DNA of 64,000 bases. It comes from Roseovarius carneus (GTDB lineage Bacteria > Pseudomonadota > Alphaproteobacteria > Rhodobacterales > Rhodobacteraceae). The translations under genes and the position numbers were made by a program. Below, in pieces: positions 44,086 to 53,405 of this stretch. Positions within the stretch are counted from its first letter, which is position 1, and every line of letters begins with the position of its first letter. The notes under the pieces were generated by a model. The model did no database searches, had not been told where the DNA came from, and saw only the letters and a program-made list of their open reading frames with translations. The stretch is taken from assembly GCF_020141465.1 (NCBI RefSeq), contig NZ_JAHSPD010000001.1, positions 620,001 to 684,000 on the forward strand, given 5' to 3'.

Positions 44086-46800
44086 ATGCCCGTTGTTGTC
44101 GTCGAATCCCCGGCCAAGGCCAAGACTATCAACAAGTATTTGGGGTCTGATTACGTCGTTCTGGCCTCTTATGGTCATGTGCGTGACCTGCCGCCCAAAG
44201 ATGGTTCGGTCGATACCGAGAACGATTTCGAGATGAAATGGGAGGTGGGTTATGACAGCCGCAAACATGTCAAAGCCATCGCAGACGCCCTGAAAAACGA
44301 CAACTCGCTGATCCTCGCAACCGACCCAGACCGCGAAGGTGAGGCGATCAGCTGGCACCTTGAAGAGACGCTGCGCAAACGCAAGATCATCACCAAAGAC
44401 ACCCCCGTCAGCCGCGTGGTGTTCAACGCCATCACCAAGGCCGCCGTGACCGAGGCGATGAAGAACCCCCGCGAGGTGGACGCGCCGCTGGTGGAGGCGT
44501 ATCTCGCCCGGCGCGCACTGGATTACCTCGTGGGCTTCAACCTTTCCCCGGTGCTTTGGCGTAAGCTGCCCGGTGCGAAATCCGCAGGCCGTGTGCAATC
44601 GGTCTGCCTGCGCGTCATCGTTGAGCGCGAGATGGAGATCGAGGCGTTCAACCCGCGCGAATACTGGTCCGTGAAGGCCCTTTTGACCACACCGCGCGGG
44701 CAGGAATATGAGGCGCGCCTCACCACGCTTTCGGGCAAAAAGCTCGACAAATTCGATCTTGCCAACGCCACGCAGGCCGAAATGGCCGTGCAGGCCGTGT
44801 CATCCCGTGCGCTTCATATCGCGTCGGTAGAGGCCAAGCCCGGCACGCGCAACCCCTCTGCCCCCTTCATGACCTCAACACTTCAGCAAGAGGCGAGCCG
44901 CAAGTTCGGCATGGGCGCGCGCCAAGCGATGAGCACGGCGCAGCGTCTTTATGAGGCAGGCCACATTACTTATATGCGGACCGACGGCATCGACATGGCG
45001 CCCGAGGCGGTGACAGCTGCGCGGGACGCGATCAAGGATCGCTATGGCGACAAATACGTCCCCTCATCTCCGCGCATCTATAAAAACAAGGCCAAGAACG
45101 CCCAAGAGGCGCATGAATGTATCCGCCCCACGGATATGACCAAGGACGCCGCCGCACTGAAGATCAGCGAAGGCGATCAGCGCAAGCTTTATGACCTGAT
45201 CTGGAAGCGCACGCTGGCCTGTCAGATGGAGGCCGCACGGCTGGAACGCACGACGGTAGATATCGCCAGCAAAGATGGCGAAGTTACCCTGCGCGCGACG
45301 GGTCAGGTCGTGCTCTTTGACGGGTTCTTGCGGGTCTATGAAGAGGGCCGCGATGATGTGGCGGATGATGACGAAGGTCGCCTGCCGCAGATCACCGAAG
45401 GCGAGACCGCGGCCTTTGCCAAATCCTCGCTCGGCGCGCAATTCGCCAAAGCGGGTGAGAAATCTGATGACGTGATCGAGGCGAGCGCCAGCGGTGCAAT
45501 GTCCCGCAGCAGCGCCGCGATCCTTGCGGGCAATGAGGCCGTTCTGGGCCTGCAACACCACACCCAGCCGCCCCCACGCTATACCGAGGCCACGTTGGTC
45601 AAGCGGATGGAGGAACTTGGCATCGGGCGCCCGTCCACCTATGCCAGTATCGTCACCACAATTCAGGACCGCGAATATGTCCGCAAGGATGGCAACCGCC
45701 TGATCCCCGAGGACAAGGGGCGGATCGTCACGATCTTCCTGCTGAACTTCTTCCAGAAATACGTAGGCTATGAGTTTACCGCCAATCTTGAGGCGGAGCT
45801 TGACCATGTCAGCGCCGGTGAGGCCGATTGGAAAGAGCTTCTTGCCCGCTTCTGGACCGATTTCTCAGCCGCCATTGGCGAGACGTCCGAGCTGCGCATT
45901 TCTGAGGTGCTGGATGTGCTGGACGACGCGCTCGCGCCTACTCTCTATCCGCCGCGCGAAGATGGCAGCGATCCGCGCGCCTGTCCGCTCTGCGGCGATG
46001 GGAGATTGCACCTCAAGACGTCCAAATCCGGCGGGTTCGTCGGCTGCGGCAACTACCCTGAATGTCGTTATACCCGCCCCATCGGCGGCGATGCGGCCGA
46101 GGGGCAGGACCGTATTCTGGGCGAGGACAATGGCGACGAAATCAGCCTGCGCACCGGGCGGTTTGGCCCTTATGTGCAGCGCGGGCAGGTGACCGAGGAC
46201 GTGAAGAAACCCCCGCGCGCGTCATTGCCCAAAGGCTGGCAGGCCGAGGCGATGGATCTGGAGAAGGCGCTGATCCTGCTCAGCCTGCCACGCGAGATTG
46301 GCGAGCACCCCGAGGGCGGCATGATCTCCAGCAATTTTGGCCGCTTTGGCCCCTATATTTTCCATAAGGGCCCTGAGGATGCCAAGGGCGTCTATGCCAA
46401 CCTCAAGGACCCCGACGATGTGTTTGCCATCGGCATGAACCGCGCGGTGGAGCTTTTAGCCGAGAAGCGCGCCAATCCCGGCGGGCGCGGGCGCACGGCG
46501 GCCAAACCCCTCAAGGAGCTGGGCGAGCACCCCGAAAACGGTGGCCCGGTCAATGTGATGGAGGGTCGTTACGGCCCCTATATCAAATGGGACAAGATCA
46601 ACGCGACCCTGCCCAAGGAGACGGCCCCCGAGGATGTAACGATGGATATGGCAGTGGCCCTTGTGGCCGAGAAGGCCGCGAAATCGGGCAAGGGGCGCAA
46701 GGCCGCACCGAAGAAGGCCACTGCAAAAAAACCTGCCGCCAAGAAGAAAGCCCCAGCGAAGAAAGCCGCACCAAAGGCAAAAACAGCGCCCAAGGCCTGA
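44086..46800 (+). CDS. topA: DNA topoisomerase I
   Basis: The 904-residue type IA enzyme relaxes negative supercoils. It starts with the Toprim domain (VVVVESPAKAKTINKYLG), has the catalytic tyrosine in YMRTDG (where E. coli has YMRTDS), and carries one clear four-cysteine zinc finger (CPLCGDG to CGNYPEC) followed by further C-terminal topoisomerase repeats. It ends in a Lys/Ala-rich tail of about 40 residues, probably DNA binding. The ATG at 44086 has AAAGGA upstream. Confidence 0.97.
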   Translation: MPVVVVESPAKAKTINKYLGSDYVVLASYGHVRDLPPKDGSVDTENDFEMKWEVGYDSRKHVKAIADALKNDNSLILATDPDREGEAISWHLEETLRKRKIITKDTPVSRVVFNAITKAAVTEAMKNPREVDAPLVEAYLARRALDYLVGFNLSPVLWRKLPGAKSAGRVQSVCLRVIVEREMEIEAFNPREYWSVKALLTTPRGQEYEARLTTLSGKKLDKFDLANATQAEMAVQAVSSRALHIASVEAKPGTRNPSAPFMTSTLQQEASRKFGMGARQAMSTAQRLYEAGHITYMRTDGIDMAPEAVTAARDAIKDRYGDKYVPSSPRIYKNKAKNAQEAHECIRPTDMTKDAAALKISEGDQRKLYDLIWKRTLACQMEAARLERTTVDIASKDGEVTLRATGQVVLFDGFLRVYEEGRDDVADDDEGRLPQITEGETAAFAKSSLGAQFAKAGEKSDDVIEASASGAMSRSSAAILAGNEAVLGLQHHTQPPPRYTEATLVKRMEELGIGRPSTYASIVTTIQDREYVRKDGNRLIPEDKGRIVTIFLLNFFQKYVGYEFTANLEAELDHVSAGEADWKELLARFWTDFSAAIGETSELRISEVLDVLDDALAPTLYPPREDGSDPRACPLCGDGRLHLKTSKSGGFVGCGNYPECRYTRPIGGDAAEGQDRILGEDNGDEISLRTGRFGPYVQRGQVTEDVKKPPRASLPKGWQAEAMDLEKALILLSLPREIGEHPEGGMISSNFGRFGPYIFHKGPEDAKGVYANLKDPDDVFAIGMNRAVELLAEKRANPGGRGRTAAKPLKELGEHPENGGPVNVMEGRYGPYIKWDKINATLPKETAPEDVTMDMAVALVAEKAAKSGKGRKAAPKKATAKKPAAKKKAPAKKAAPKAKTAPKA

Positions 46801-46888
46801 TCCGCGCATGATAACGCCGATGTGAGTGGCAAAGGGGCGCAGCAGTCCTTATCTTCAAATTGAATCGCCTGACGCAGGAGCCTTAGCC

Positions 46889-47455
46889 ATGTCCAAGTCC
46901 AACATCACCCGCCGCAGCGCCCTTATCCTTGGCGCGGGCGCTCTGGGCACGCTCGCCGCTCCGGCCATCGCGGCCACGCCCCTCGCCCCCGTTAGGCGCA
47001 ACGCGTCGAGCTTCAAAACACAAGCGTGGCAGGACCATTTTCAAACCTTGGGCTCTGGCGCGATTATCTGCGACACAGATTCGCGCGCGCTCCATTACTG
47101 GAACGCGGACGGCACAGATTACCGCGTCTTTCCGACATCCGTTCCCATGACTGACGAGTTGACCCGCCGCGGCTATACCAAGATCGTGCGCAAGAAAGTC
47201 GGCCCCACATGGACACCGACCGCGAATATGCGCAAGCGTGATCCGTCGCTTCCGGCCTTCATGCCTGCGGGTGCGGACAATCCGCTCGGCACGCACGCGA
47301 TGTATCTGACTTGGCCTGCCTATCTGATCCACGGCACGCATGATACGCGCAAGATCGGGCGGCGCTCTTCCTCGGGCTGTATTGGGCTTTACAATCAAAT
47401 GATCGAAGAGCTTTATGATATCACGCCCGTCGGAATGCAGGTTCTTATTCTGTAA
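46889..47455 (+). CDS. L,D-transpeptidase (YkuD) with Tat-like signal
   Basis: The 188-residue protein has a twin-arginine signal (ITRRSALILGAGALG) and a YkuD catalytic domain with the motif IHGTHDTRKIGRR then SSSGCIGLYNQ, where the cysteine is the nucleophile. Such enzymes make 3-3 peptidoglycan cross-links or attach lipoproteins to the wall. The ATG at 46889 has CAGGAG eight bases upstream. It appears to be a single gene. Confidence 0.92.
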   Translation: MSKSNITRRSALILGAGALGTLAAPAIAATPLAPVRRNASSFKTQAWQDHFQTLGSGAIICDTDSRALHYWNADGTDYRVFPTSVPMTDELTRRGYTKIVRKKVGPTWTPTANMRKRDPSLPAFMPAGADNPLGTHAMYLTWPAYLIHGTHDTRKIGRRSSSGCIGLYNQMIEELYDITPVGMQVLIL

Positions 47456-47536
47456 GGCCACCGCCCCCCACCCGTTGACACCTCACGCGCCGCGCCTCAT
47501 ATCGGGCGCAAGAGATCATATTTGAGGGGACACGCC

Positions 47537-48241
47537 ATGAAAAAAGTCTATGGCTCGGCCAAGGAGGCGCTCGACGGGCTTCTCTTTGACGGGATGTTCA
47601 TCGCCGCAGGCGGCTTTGGCCTCAGTGGCATCCCGGAATTACTGTTGCAAGCGATCAAGGAAGCCGGAACCAAGGATCTAACCTTTGCGTCCAACAATGC
47701 GGGCGTGGATGACTTTGGCATCGGCATCCTGCTGCAAACCCGCCAAGTGAAGAAAATGCTCAGTTCCTATGTCGGCGAAAATGCCGAGTTCATGCGCCAA
47801 TACCTCAGCGGCGAGCTTGAACTGGAGTTTAATCCCCAAGGCACCTTGGCCGAGCGCATGCGCGCAGGCGGTTGCGGCATCCCCGGCTTCTACACCAAAA
47901 CGGGCGTCGGCACGGTGATCGCCGAGGGCAAAGAGGTCAAAGAGTTTGACGGGCAGGACTATATCCTTGAGCGCGGCATCTTCGCGGACCTGTCCATCGT
48001 GAAAGCATGGAAAGCCGACGAGACCGGTAATCTGGTCTTCCGCAAGACTGCGCGCAACTTCAACCCACCCGCCGCCATGTGCGGCAAGGTCTGTGTCGTG
48101 GAGGTCGAAGAGATCGTACCGACAGGGTCGCTTGATCCCGACGCGATTCACCTGCCCGGCATCTATGTGCACCGCATCATTCAGGGCGATCACGAGAAAC
48201 GCATCGAGCAACGCACTGTTCGCCAAAGAGAGGGTGCATAA
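47537..48241 (+). CDS. 3-oxoacid CoA-transferase, subunit A
   Basis: The 234-residue subunit has the CoA-transferase family 1 signature ([19 protein letters not shown]). With subunit B it moves CoA from succinyl-CoA to acetoacetate or a related 3-oxoacid. GAGGGGA precedes the ATG at 47537. Subunit B starts two bases after its stop. SCOT-type substrate use is likely, but AtoDA- or PcaIJ-like use cannot be excluded. Confidence 0.94.
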   Translation: MKKVYGSAKEALDGLLFDGMFIAAGGFGLSGIPELLLQAIKEAGTKDLTFASNNAGVDDFGIGILLQTRQVKKMLSSYVGENAEFMRQYLSGELELEFNPQGTLAERMRAGGCGIPGFYTKTGVGTVIAEGKEVKEFDGQDYILERGIFADLSIVKAWKADETGNLVFRKTARNFNPPAAMCGKVCVVEVEEIVPTGSLDPDAIHLPGIYVHRIIQGDHEKRIEQRTVRQREGA

Positions 48242-48242
48242 C

Positions 48243-48863
48243 ATGTGGGACCGCAACCAAATGGCCGCCCGCGCGGCGGAAGAGCTTGAAGACGGCATGT
48301 ATGTGAACCTCGGCATTGGGATTCCGACGCTCGTGGCCAACTATGTAGGCGACAAGGACATCACCTTGCAATCAGAGAATGGGATGTTGGGCATGGGCCC
48401 CTTCCCCTATGAGGGCGACGAGGACCCGGACCTGATCAACGCGGGCAAGCAAACCATCACCGAACTGCCCCGGACCGCCTATTTCGACAGCGCGCTCAGC
48501 TTTGGCATGATCCGGGGCGGCAAGATCGCCGCCGCGATCCTTGGCGCGATGGAAGTGGCCGAGAATGGCGATCTGGCGAACTGGATGATCCCCGGCAAGC
48601 TGGTGAAGGGGATGGGCGGCGCGATGGATCTTGTCGCAGGCGTGGGCCGTGTGATCGTCGTGATGGATCACACCAACAAGCATGGCGAGAGCAAATTGCT
48701 TAAAGAATGCACCCTGCCGCTGACCGGGAAAGGCGTGGTGGACCGGATCATCACCAATCTGGGCGTTCTGGATGTGGTGGAGGGCGGTCTGCGCATCGTT
48801 GAAACCGCCGAGGGCGTGACCGAAGAAGAGCTGCGCGCAGCGACCGAGGCGACGCTTGTCTGA
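48243..48863 (+). CDS. 3-oxoacid CoA-transferase, subunit B
   Basis: The 206-residue subunit has the catalytic glutamate motif [12 protein letters not shown], which forms the covalent CoA intermediate, and the [11 protein letters not shown] region. Length and order match bacterial succinyl-CoA:3-ketoacid CoA-transferase. It follows subunit A by one base and probably depends on translational coupling. Confidence 0.95.
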   Translation: MWDRNQMAARAAEELEDGMYVNLGIGIPTLVANYVGDKDITLQSENGMLGMGPFPYEGDEDPDLINAGKQTITELPRTAYFDSALSFGMIRGGKIAAAILGAMEVAENGDLANWMIPGKLVKGMGGAMDLVAGVGRVIVVMDHTNKHGESKLLKECTLPLTGKGVVDRIITNLGVLDVVEGGLRIVETAEGVTEEELRAATEATLV

Positions 48864-48938
48864 GGCCCTGCTTGTGTGAGGCCATATATATAATATGACG
48901 CGACATAGCGGCCTTTGTCGGGGCCGCCGTTTGCACGT

Positions 48939-49772
48939 CTACGGGATCGACGCGAGGTTCAGGGCGCAGCCATCCGATAAAAATTCGGGCCGCGTCTTGC
49001 ACAGGCCCCGCGCCACGTCATAGGCGGCCAGAACCTTGGGCACGTAATCGCGCGTCTCGGCAAAGGGGGGCACACCCTTGTTGGCCTTCACCGCATTCTC
49101 CCCGGCATTGTATCCCGCCAGCGCAAGGATCGGATCACCATCAAATTCCTTGAGCAGCCAATCGAGATAGGCCACACCGCCGCGAATGTTCTGTTCCGCC
49201 GACAGGCTATCGGTGACGCCAAACCGCGCGGCCGTGGCGGGGATCAGCTGCATCAGGCCTTGCGCGCCCTTATGGCTCTCGGCGGTCTCATTGCCGCTCG
49301 ATTCCACCGAGATCACGGCCAACACCAGCGCCGGAGACACGTCTGTTCCGATTGTGGCCATCAGGATGTTCTGTCCTTGGGCCAATGCGATCTTCTGGAT
49401 ATGTTGAAGGCGCGGGCTGGGCGCGGGCTTTCCGCTGGGCGGTTTGGCCAGTTTTAGAAGCGCCTCCTCAAAGCGCAGCGCGCCCGCATCCGAATAGCCA
49501 GGCGTGATATGCTCCCAGAACCAACCATAGGTGGCACCGGTAATCACCGGGCTGTCGTGGGCATCCACCTTGGATGGGCGCAAGGCCGCGCTTGGCAATG
49601 TTTGATCCCCCGGCTCGATCTGGACGGTGATACGCCTCGTCGTGCCTGCCTTAGGGGGTTTTTCGCTTTTGAACGTGAAATCAGGGAACGCCTGCGGCTC
49701 CTGTGCAGCCCCTGATATAGGCGCGAGGGCTATTCCAAGCGCCAAAGCGCCAGAAAAAATACATCGTGTCAT
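48939..49772 (-). CDS. Soluble lytic transglycosylase (SLT domain)
   Basis: The 277-residue exported protein has a signal peptide (cleavage near GAAQ) and a C-terminal SLT domain with the catalytic glutamate in VISVESSGN and the GLMQLIPATAARFG and ALAGYNAGENAV motifs. It cleaves peptidoglycan and may open the wall for envelope machines; the tad pilus locus begins 340 bp away on the other strand. The ATG at 49772 gives a good signal peptide; the frame is open to 49859. Confidence 0.9.
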   Translation of the reverse strand: MTRCIFSGALALGIALAPISGAAQEPQAFPDFTFKSEKPPKAGTTRRITVQIEPGDQTLPSAALRPSKVDAHDSPVITGATYGWFWEHITPGYSDAGALRFEEALLKLAKPPSGKPAPSPRLQHIQKIALAQGQNILMATIGTDVSPALVLAVISVESSGNETAESHKGAQGLMQLIPATAARFGVTDSLSAEQNIRGGVAYLDWLLKEFDGDPILALAGYNAGENAVKANKGVPPFAETRDYVPKVLAAYDVARGLCKTRPEFLSDGCALNLASIP

Positions 49773-50114
49773 CGAGCCTGCCTGCAAATTTATGCTTCTT
49801 TTGTTGCCAGTGTCGCAAAAATTCGGGCTCAACGCCAGCTTTGGCTGCGATTCTCGCAACAGTGGAAAGGCTCATTTTAACCAATAACAAATTATTCACA
49901 TCTTTATATCGTTTAAAAACAGATACTTGAATCCATTCCCCCTGCAAATATTAACGTGCTTCAAAATCGCACCAATCCCGCCCAATTGCCGCCCCTTTTG
50001 AACGGCAAAAACTACTCATCCGAGGCGCTAACGGGCCAACAGAGAGAGGCGGCCCAGACGGCGAGACGGAATTTAACCTGAGAAACCTTTATGATCCTTT
50101 GGAGGGACAAAACC
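49773..50114. other. AT-rich promoter region upstream of the pilin genes
   Basis: These 342 bases lie between the transglycosylase gene and the first pilin and contain no credible gene. The segment is clearly richer in A and T than its surroundings. It holds a dyad TTGCCG-N11-CGGCAA (49986-50008), about 107 bp before the pilin start, which could be an operator. GGAGG at about 50100 is the pilin ribosome binding site. Confidence 0.5.
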
Positions 50115-50321
50115 ATGATGAAATTTATCAAACGCTTTAACAAAGACGAAGACGGTGCCGTGACAGTTGACTGGGTCGTTCTGACCGCAGCCGTCGTTGG
50201 CCTTGGTACTGCCGGTGTGCTCGCCGTGCAGGGTGGTGTGACAGGCCTGGCCGGGTCGATCTCGACTGGCGTGTCCGGGACAGCTATCGGGACCGGTGGT
50301 GGCAGCACTACTACCCCCTAA
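50115..50321 (+). CDS. Flp/Fap-type pilin, first copy
   Basis: The 68-residue prepilin has a short basic leader (MMKFIKRFNKDEDG), a likely cleavage site after Gly, and one hydrophobic helix (AVTVDWVVLTAAVVGLG). Classic Flp pilins have the conserved Glu-Tyr pair after the cleavage site; here the matching positions read Asp-Trp. It is the main subunit candidate of the tad pilus and is followed by a strong terminator, which would raise pilin over machinery transcripts. Confidence 0.88.
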   Translation: MMKFIKRFNKDEDGAVTVDWVVLTAAVVGLGTAGVLAVQGGVTGLAGSISTGVSGTAIGTGGGSTTTP

Positions 50322-50348
50322 TCTGCCCCTTCTGTCCAACGTTTATCC

Positions 50349-50390
50349 AGGGGCTGCACGTCACAGTGATGTGCGGCCCCTTCCTTTTTC
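50349..50390 (+). terminator. Strong terminator after the first pilin
   Basis: A 15-base-pair stem pairs 50349-50363 with 50367-50381 around a three-base loop, with two G-T pairs, and is followed by TTCCTTTTTCC. It separates the two pilin genes. Confidence 0.85.
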
Positions 50391-50497
50391 CGATGCAAGT
50401 AGCGCGATCTTTTCGGCTCTGCCACATGGCATAGCTGTTCAGATCCCCCTTACATTCGCGACGGTACATGCCGCGCTATATAGTGATAGGATCGTTC

Positions 50498-50686
50498 ATG
50501 TTTACTTATCTTAAAAAGTTCCGCGCCGACGAATCTGGCGCCATCACAGTGGATTGGGTGGTTCTGACCGCCGCCATAATCGGCCTTGCAGTCGCAGGCG
50601 TGGTCGCCGCGCAGACCGGTGTTATTTCCCTCGCAGGGACTATCGGCACAGCAGTGTCCTCCACGTCGACGAGCTCGGGACAATAA
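50498..50686 (+). CDS. Flp/Fap-type pilin, second copy
   Basis: The 62-residue prepilin parallels the first: basic leader (MFTYLKKFRADESG), cleavage after Gly, helix AITVDWVVLTAAIIGLAVAG, and a Ser/Thr-rich tail. It shares the ITVDWVVLTAA core with the first copy but differs in the tail, so it may be a minor subunit. AGGA lies six bases upstream of the ATG at 50498. A terminator follows. Confidence 0.87.
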   Translation: MFTYLKKFRADESGAITVDWVVLTAAIIGLAVAGVVAAQTGVISLAGTIGTAVSSTSTSSGQ

Positions 50687-50716
50687 TAAGGCCATGTCAT
50701 CGCGTATCGGAAAAAT

Positions 50717-50737
50717 GGGCCCATGCGGCCCTTTTTT
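50717..50737 (+). terminator. Terminator after the second pilin
   Basis: GGGCC (50717-50721) pairs with GGCCC (50727-50731), with A5 before it and T6 after it (50732-50737). It is compact but typical. Confidence 0.75.
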
Positions 50738-50889
50738 GCGTAGCCGTTCGGCGCTTTGTCTATCGCCCGAAAACAGCCCCCCTCTAGTCGATCTTCCGCC
50801 ACAATCATGAACGACAAGAGCCTTGAGGATGTCCCTGCATTGATCGGCGCAAACGACCCTCCCAGAGTTATATGTGAAAGGATGCGAAA

Positions 50890-51759
50890 ATGCGTTTGGT
50901 ATTTGGACTGGTTCTGATCGTCGGCGTTGGCCTTGCGGGCTTTGCCGTCTTCATGGCCAAAGGTTACATTCAGTCATATCAGGCCGCGCTTGATAATGAG
51001 CGCAACAGCCGCGGGCCTGTCATCGAGACGGTTGAGGTCTATGTGGCCGCCCGCCCCATGAAGTACGGCGAAGAACTGAAGATGCAGGATGCACGTTTGG
51101 TGCAATTCCCCGTCAGCGCCCTGCCCGAGGGCGTTTTCAAAACAGTGGATGCGCTTTTCCCCAAAGGTGATGAAGAGCCCCGCACCGTGCTGCGCATGAT
51201 GGAAGCGAACGAAGCGATCCTGGAGGTCAAAGTAACGGGCCCCGGCGAGGATGCGGGCATTACGACCAAACTTGAGCGCGGAATGCGCGCCTTTGCGATC
51301 AGCGTGGACCGCACGACGGGTGTGTCTGGCTTCTTGCGGCCGGGCGACCGGGTGGATGTTTATTGGACCGGCTCCATCGGGAAAGGTCAATTGCAGCTGG
51401 AAGGCGCGGGCACCGGCGATGTGACCAAGCTGATCGAGGCTGGATTGCAACTGATCGCGGTGGATCAATCCGCCAATGCTGAAAAAACCGAGGCCACTGT
51501 TGCGCGCACCGTAACTGTCGCCGCCCGCCCAGAGCAGGTGGCAGCCCTCGCACAGGCCCAATCGACCGGCAATCTCAGCCTGTCTTTGGTTGGTGCCCGC
51601 GATGACACCGTCTCCAGCGCAATCGAGATTGATCAACGCGAGCTTCTGGGCCTCGTTTCGGCCCCCACGATCGCAAAAGCGCCCGAGGCACAGGTTTGCA
51701 CCATTCGCACACGCCGCGGAGCAGACGTGATCGAAACAGCCATCCCTTGCACGAACTGA
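50890..51759 (+). CDS. cpaB: Flp pilus assembly protein CpaB (RcpC)
   Basis: The 289-residue protein has an N-terminal membrane anchor, a SAF domain (VYVAARPMKYGEELK at about residues 50-65) and the RcpC/CpaB region (LRPGDRVDVYWTG). It sits in the periplasm near the secretin. AAAGGATG precedes the start. It follows the pilins and is separated from cpaC by a GC-rich stem. Confidence 0.94.
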   Translation: MRLVFGLVLIVGVGLAGFAVFMAKGYIQSYQAALDNERNSRGPVIETVEVYVAARPMKYGEELKMQDARLVQFPVSALPEGVFKTVDALFPKGDEEPRTVLRMMEANEAILEVKVTGPGEDAGITTKLERGMRAFAISVDRTTGVSGFLRPGDRVDVYWTGSIGKGQLQLEGAGTGDVTKLIEAGLQLIAVDQSANAEKTEATVARTVTVAARPEQVAALAQAQSTGNLSLSLVGARDDTVSSAIEIDQRELLGLVSAPTIAKAPEAQVCTIRTRRGADVIETAIPCTN

Positions 51760-51789
51760 TACAAAATCTGCGTCAGACCACAAGATATG

Positions 51790-51815
51790 GGGGGGGCCGC
51801 ACGGGCGGCCCCCCC
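51790..51815 (+). terminator. GC-rich hairpin between cpaB and cpaC
   Basis: An 11-base-pair stem pairs 51790-51800 with 51805-51815 around ACGG, 31 bases after the cpaB stop. There is no T-run beyond GTTTC, so it may slow rather than fully end transcription. Confidence 0.6.
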
Positions 51816-51965
51816 GTTTCATTCCTGCAACTACTGACGCGTTAGCATGAGAAAAGCCGCATAAGTTGCATTGATTCTTGAAAAGTTACAGAAACTGAGC
51901 GATGCTTCACACAATGCGGGCAAAAAGACCCGAAAAATGAGGCGTGATCCGAGAGGCAGGTTCAC

Positions 51966-53387
51966 ATGAAAATGACACGTGTGTTTGCGGCAGCCATTGT
52001 GGGCATGTCGATGATTATGGGCGCAGGCCCGACTTATGTGCAGGCCGAAACGCTTCAGGTTGTCCAAAAGGGCACCGGGCGTGATCTGAACGTTTCGATG
52101 AACCGCGCCGTTGTGGTTGAAAGCGACGTGCCGTTCGCAGAGCTGAGTATCGCCAACCCGGCGATTGCGGATTTCTCCACCCTGTCCGACCGCACTATAT
52201 ATGTGCTGGGAAAATCCCCCGGTCGCACGACGCTGACCTTACTGGATGAAAACGGCAGGCTGATTGCGAATGTCGAGGTGAGGGTGAGCGCGGATGTTTC
52301 CGAGTTCAAGGAGCGTTTGCGCCAGATCCTTCCCAAAGAACAAATCGAAGTGCGCACTGCCAATGACGGAATTGTCCTGTCCGGTACGGTGTCCAGTGCG
52401 CCGCGCATGCAGCGTGCCCTTGATCTGGCCGAGCGTTATGCACCCGAGCGGGTCTCCAACCTGATGAGCGTGTCGGGCAAACAACAAGTCATGCTGAAGG
52501 TTCGCTTTGCTGAAATGCAGCGGACGGTGGCGAAAAGCCTCTCGACCTCGCTTGCTGTGGACGGTCTGTCCGGGGCGGGCCTGGGCGCTGGGATTGGCAC
52601 CAATGGTTTGGCATCCGATACGGTCGCCACCGGTGTCGCGCCTGGCCTGAACGTCAATGGCCAAGCGAACAATGGCGCGCTTTTCTTCGGATTCAACGCC
52701 GGATCGGCCCAAATTGGCGTCCTGATGCGCGCGCTTGAAAGTAAGGGCGTCGTGCGGACCTTGGCCGAGCCAAACCTCACGGCCTTGTCAGGGCAAGAGG
52801 CACGCTTCCTTGCCGGGGGCGAGTACCCAATCCCCGTAAGCCAGGAAAACGGCGCCATCACGGTCGAGTTCAAACCCTTCGGTGTGGAGCTTAACTTCGT
52901 TCCACGCGTACTCGATGATGATGTGATCAACCTTGAAATGGCCGCAGCCGTCTCCTCGCTCGATCCGACATCCAGCTTCACAGGCGCGGGCTTCAACATC
53001 AGCGGTTTCCGCCGGCGCGATGCCTCAACCACGGTGGCGCTGCGCGATGGGGAAAGCTTTGCAATCGCTGGACTTTTGCAAGATGACTTCCGCGATACCA
53101 ACGGCCAGGTGCCATGGATCGGTGACGTGCCAATCCTCGGCGCGCTCTTCCGGAGCGCGGATTATCAGCGCTCGCAGACCGAGCTGGTGATCATTGTGAC
53201 AGCACATCTCGTTACCCCCACACGTGGCGAGGCTCTGGCCTTGCCTACAGACCGGGTAAAACTGCCCTCCGAGGTAGATCTCTTCCTCAACGGTCGTGTG
53301 GCGCGTGAGGTTGGACCAACCTCAGGGGCCGCGGGCGAGGTTGCTAAACAGGATTTCACCGGGTCTTATGGTTACGTATTGGACTGA
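51966..53387 (+). CDS. cpaC: Flp pilus outer-membrane secretin CpaC (RcpA)
   Basis: The 473-residue protein has a signal peptide (cleavage near VQA-ETL), an N-terminal pilus-specific domain, a BON-like segment (VEVRVSADVSEFKERLRQI) and a C-terminal secretin domain (LAEPNLTALSGQEARFLAGG; VPWIGDVPILGALFRS). It forms the outer-membrane channel for the Flp pilus. The length is normal. Confidence 0.95.
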   Translation: MKMTRVFAAAIVGMSMIMGAGPTYVQAETLQVVQKGTGRDLNVSMNRAVVVESDVPFAELSIANPAIADFSTLSDRTIYVLGKSPGRTTLTLLDENGRLIANVEVRVSADVSEFKERLRQILPKEQIEVRTANDGIVLSGTVSSAPRMQRALDLAERYAPERVSNLMSVSGKQQVMLKVRFAEMQRTVAKSLSTSLAVDGLSGAGLGAGIGTNGLASDTVATGVAPGLNVNGQANNGALFFGFNAGSAQIGVLMRALESKGVVRTLAEPNLTALSGQEARFLAGGEYPIPVSQENGAITVEFKPFGVELNFVPRVLDDDVINLEMAAAVSSLDPTSSFTGAGFNISGFRRRDASTTVALRDGESFAIAGLLQDDFRDTNGQVPWIGDVPILGALFRSADYQRSQTELVIIVTAHLVTPTRGEALALPTDRVKLPSEVDLFLNGRVAREVGPTSGAAGEVAKQDFTGSYGYVLD

Positions 53388-53405
53388 TTGATGGGACGGG
53401 AGCAT

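Noticed and set aside
49681-49947. An 88-codon minus-strand frame overlapping the transglycosylase start
   Set aside because: It lies in another frame from the transglycosylase signal peptide, with no ribosome binding site or recognisable domain.
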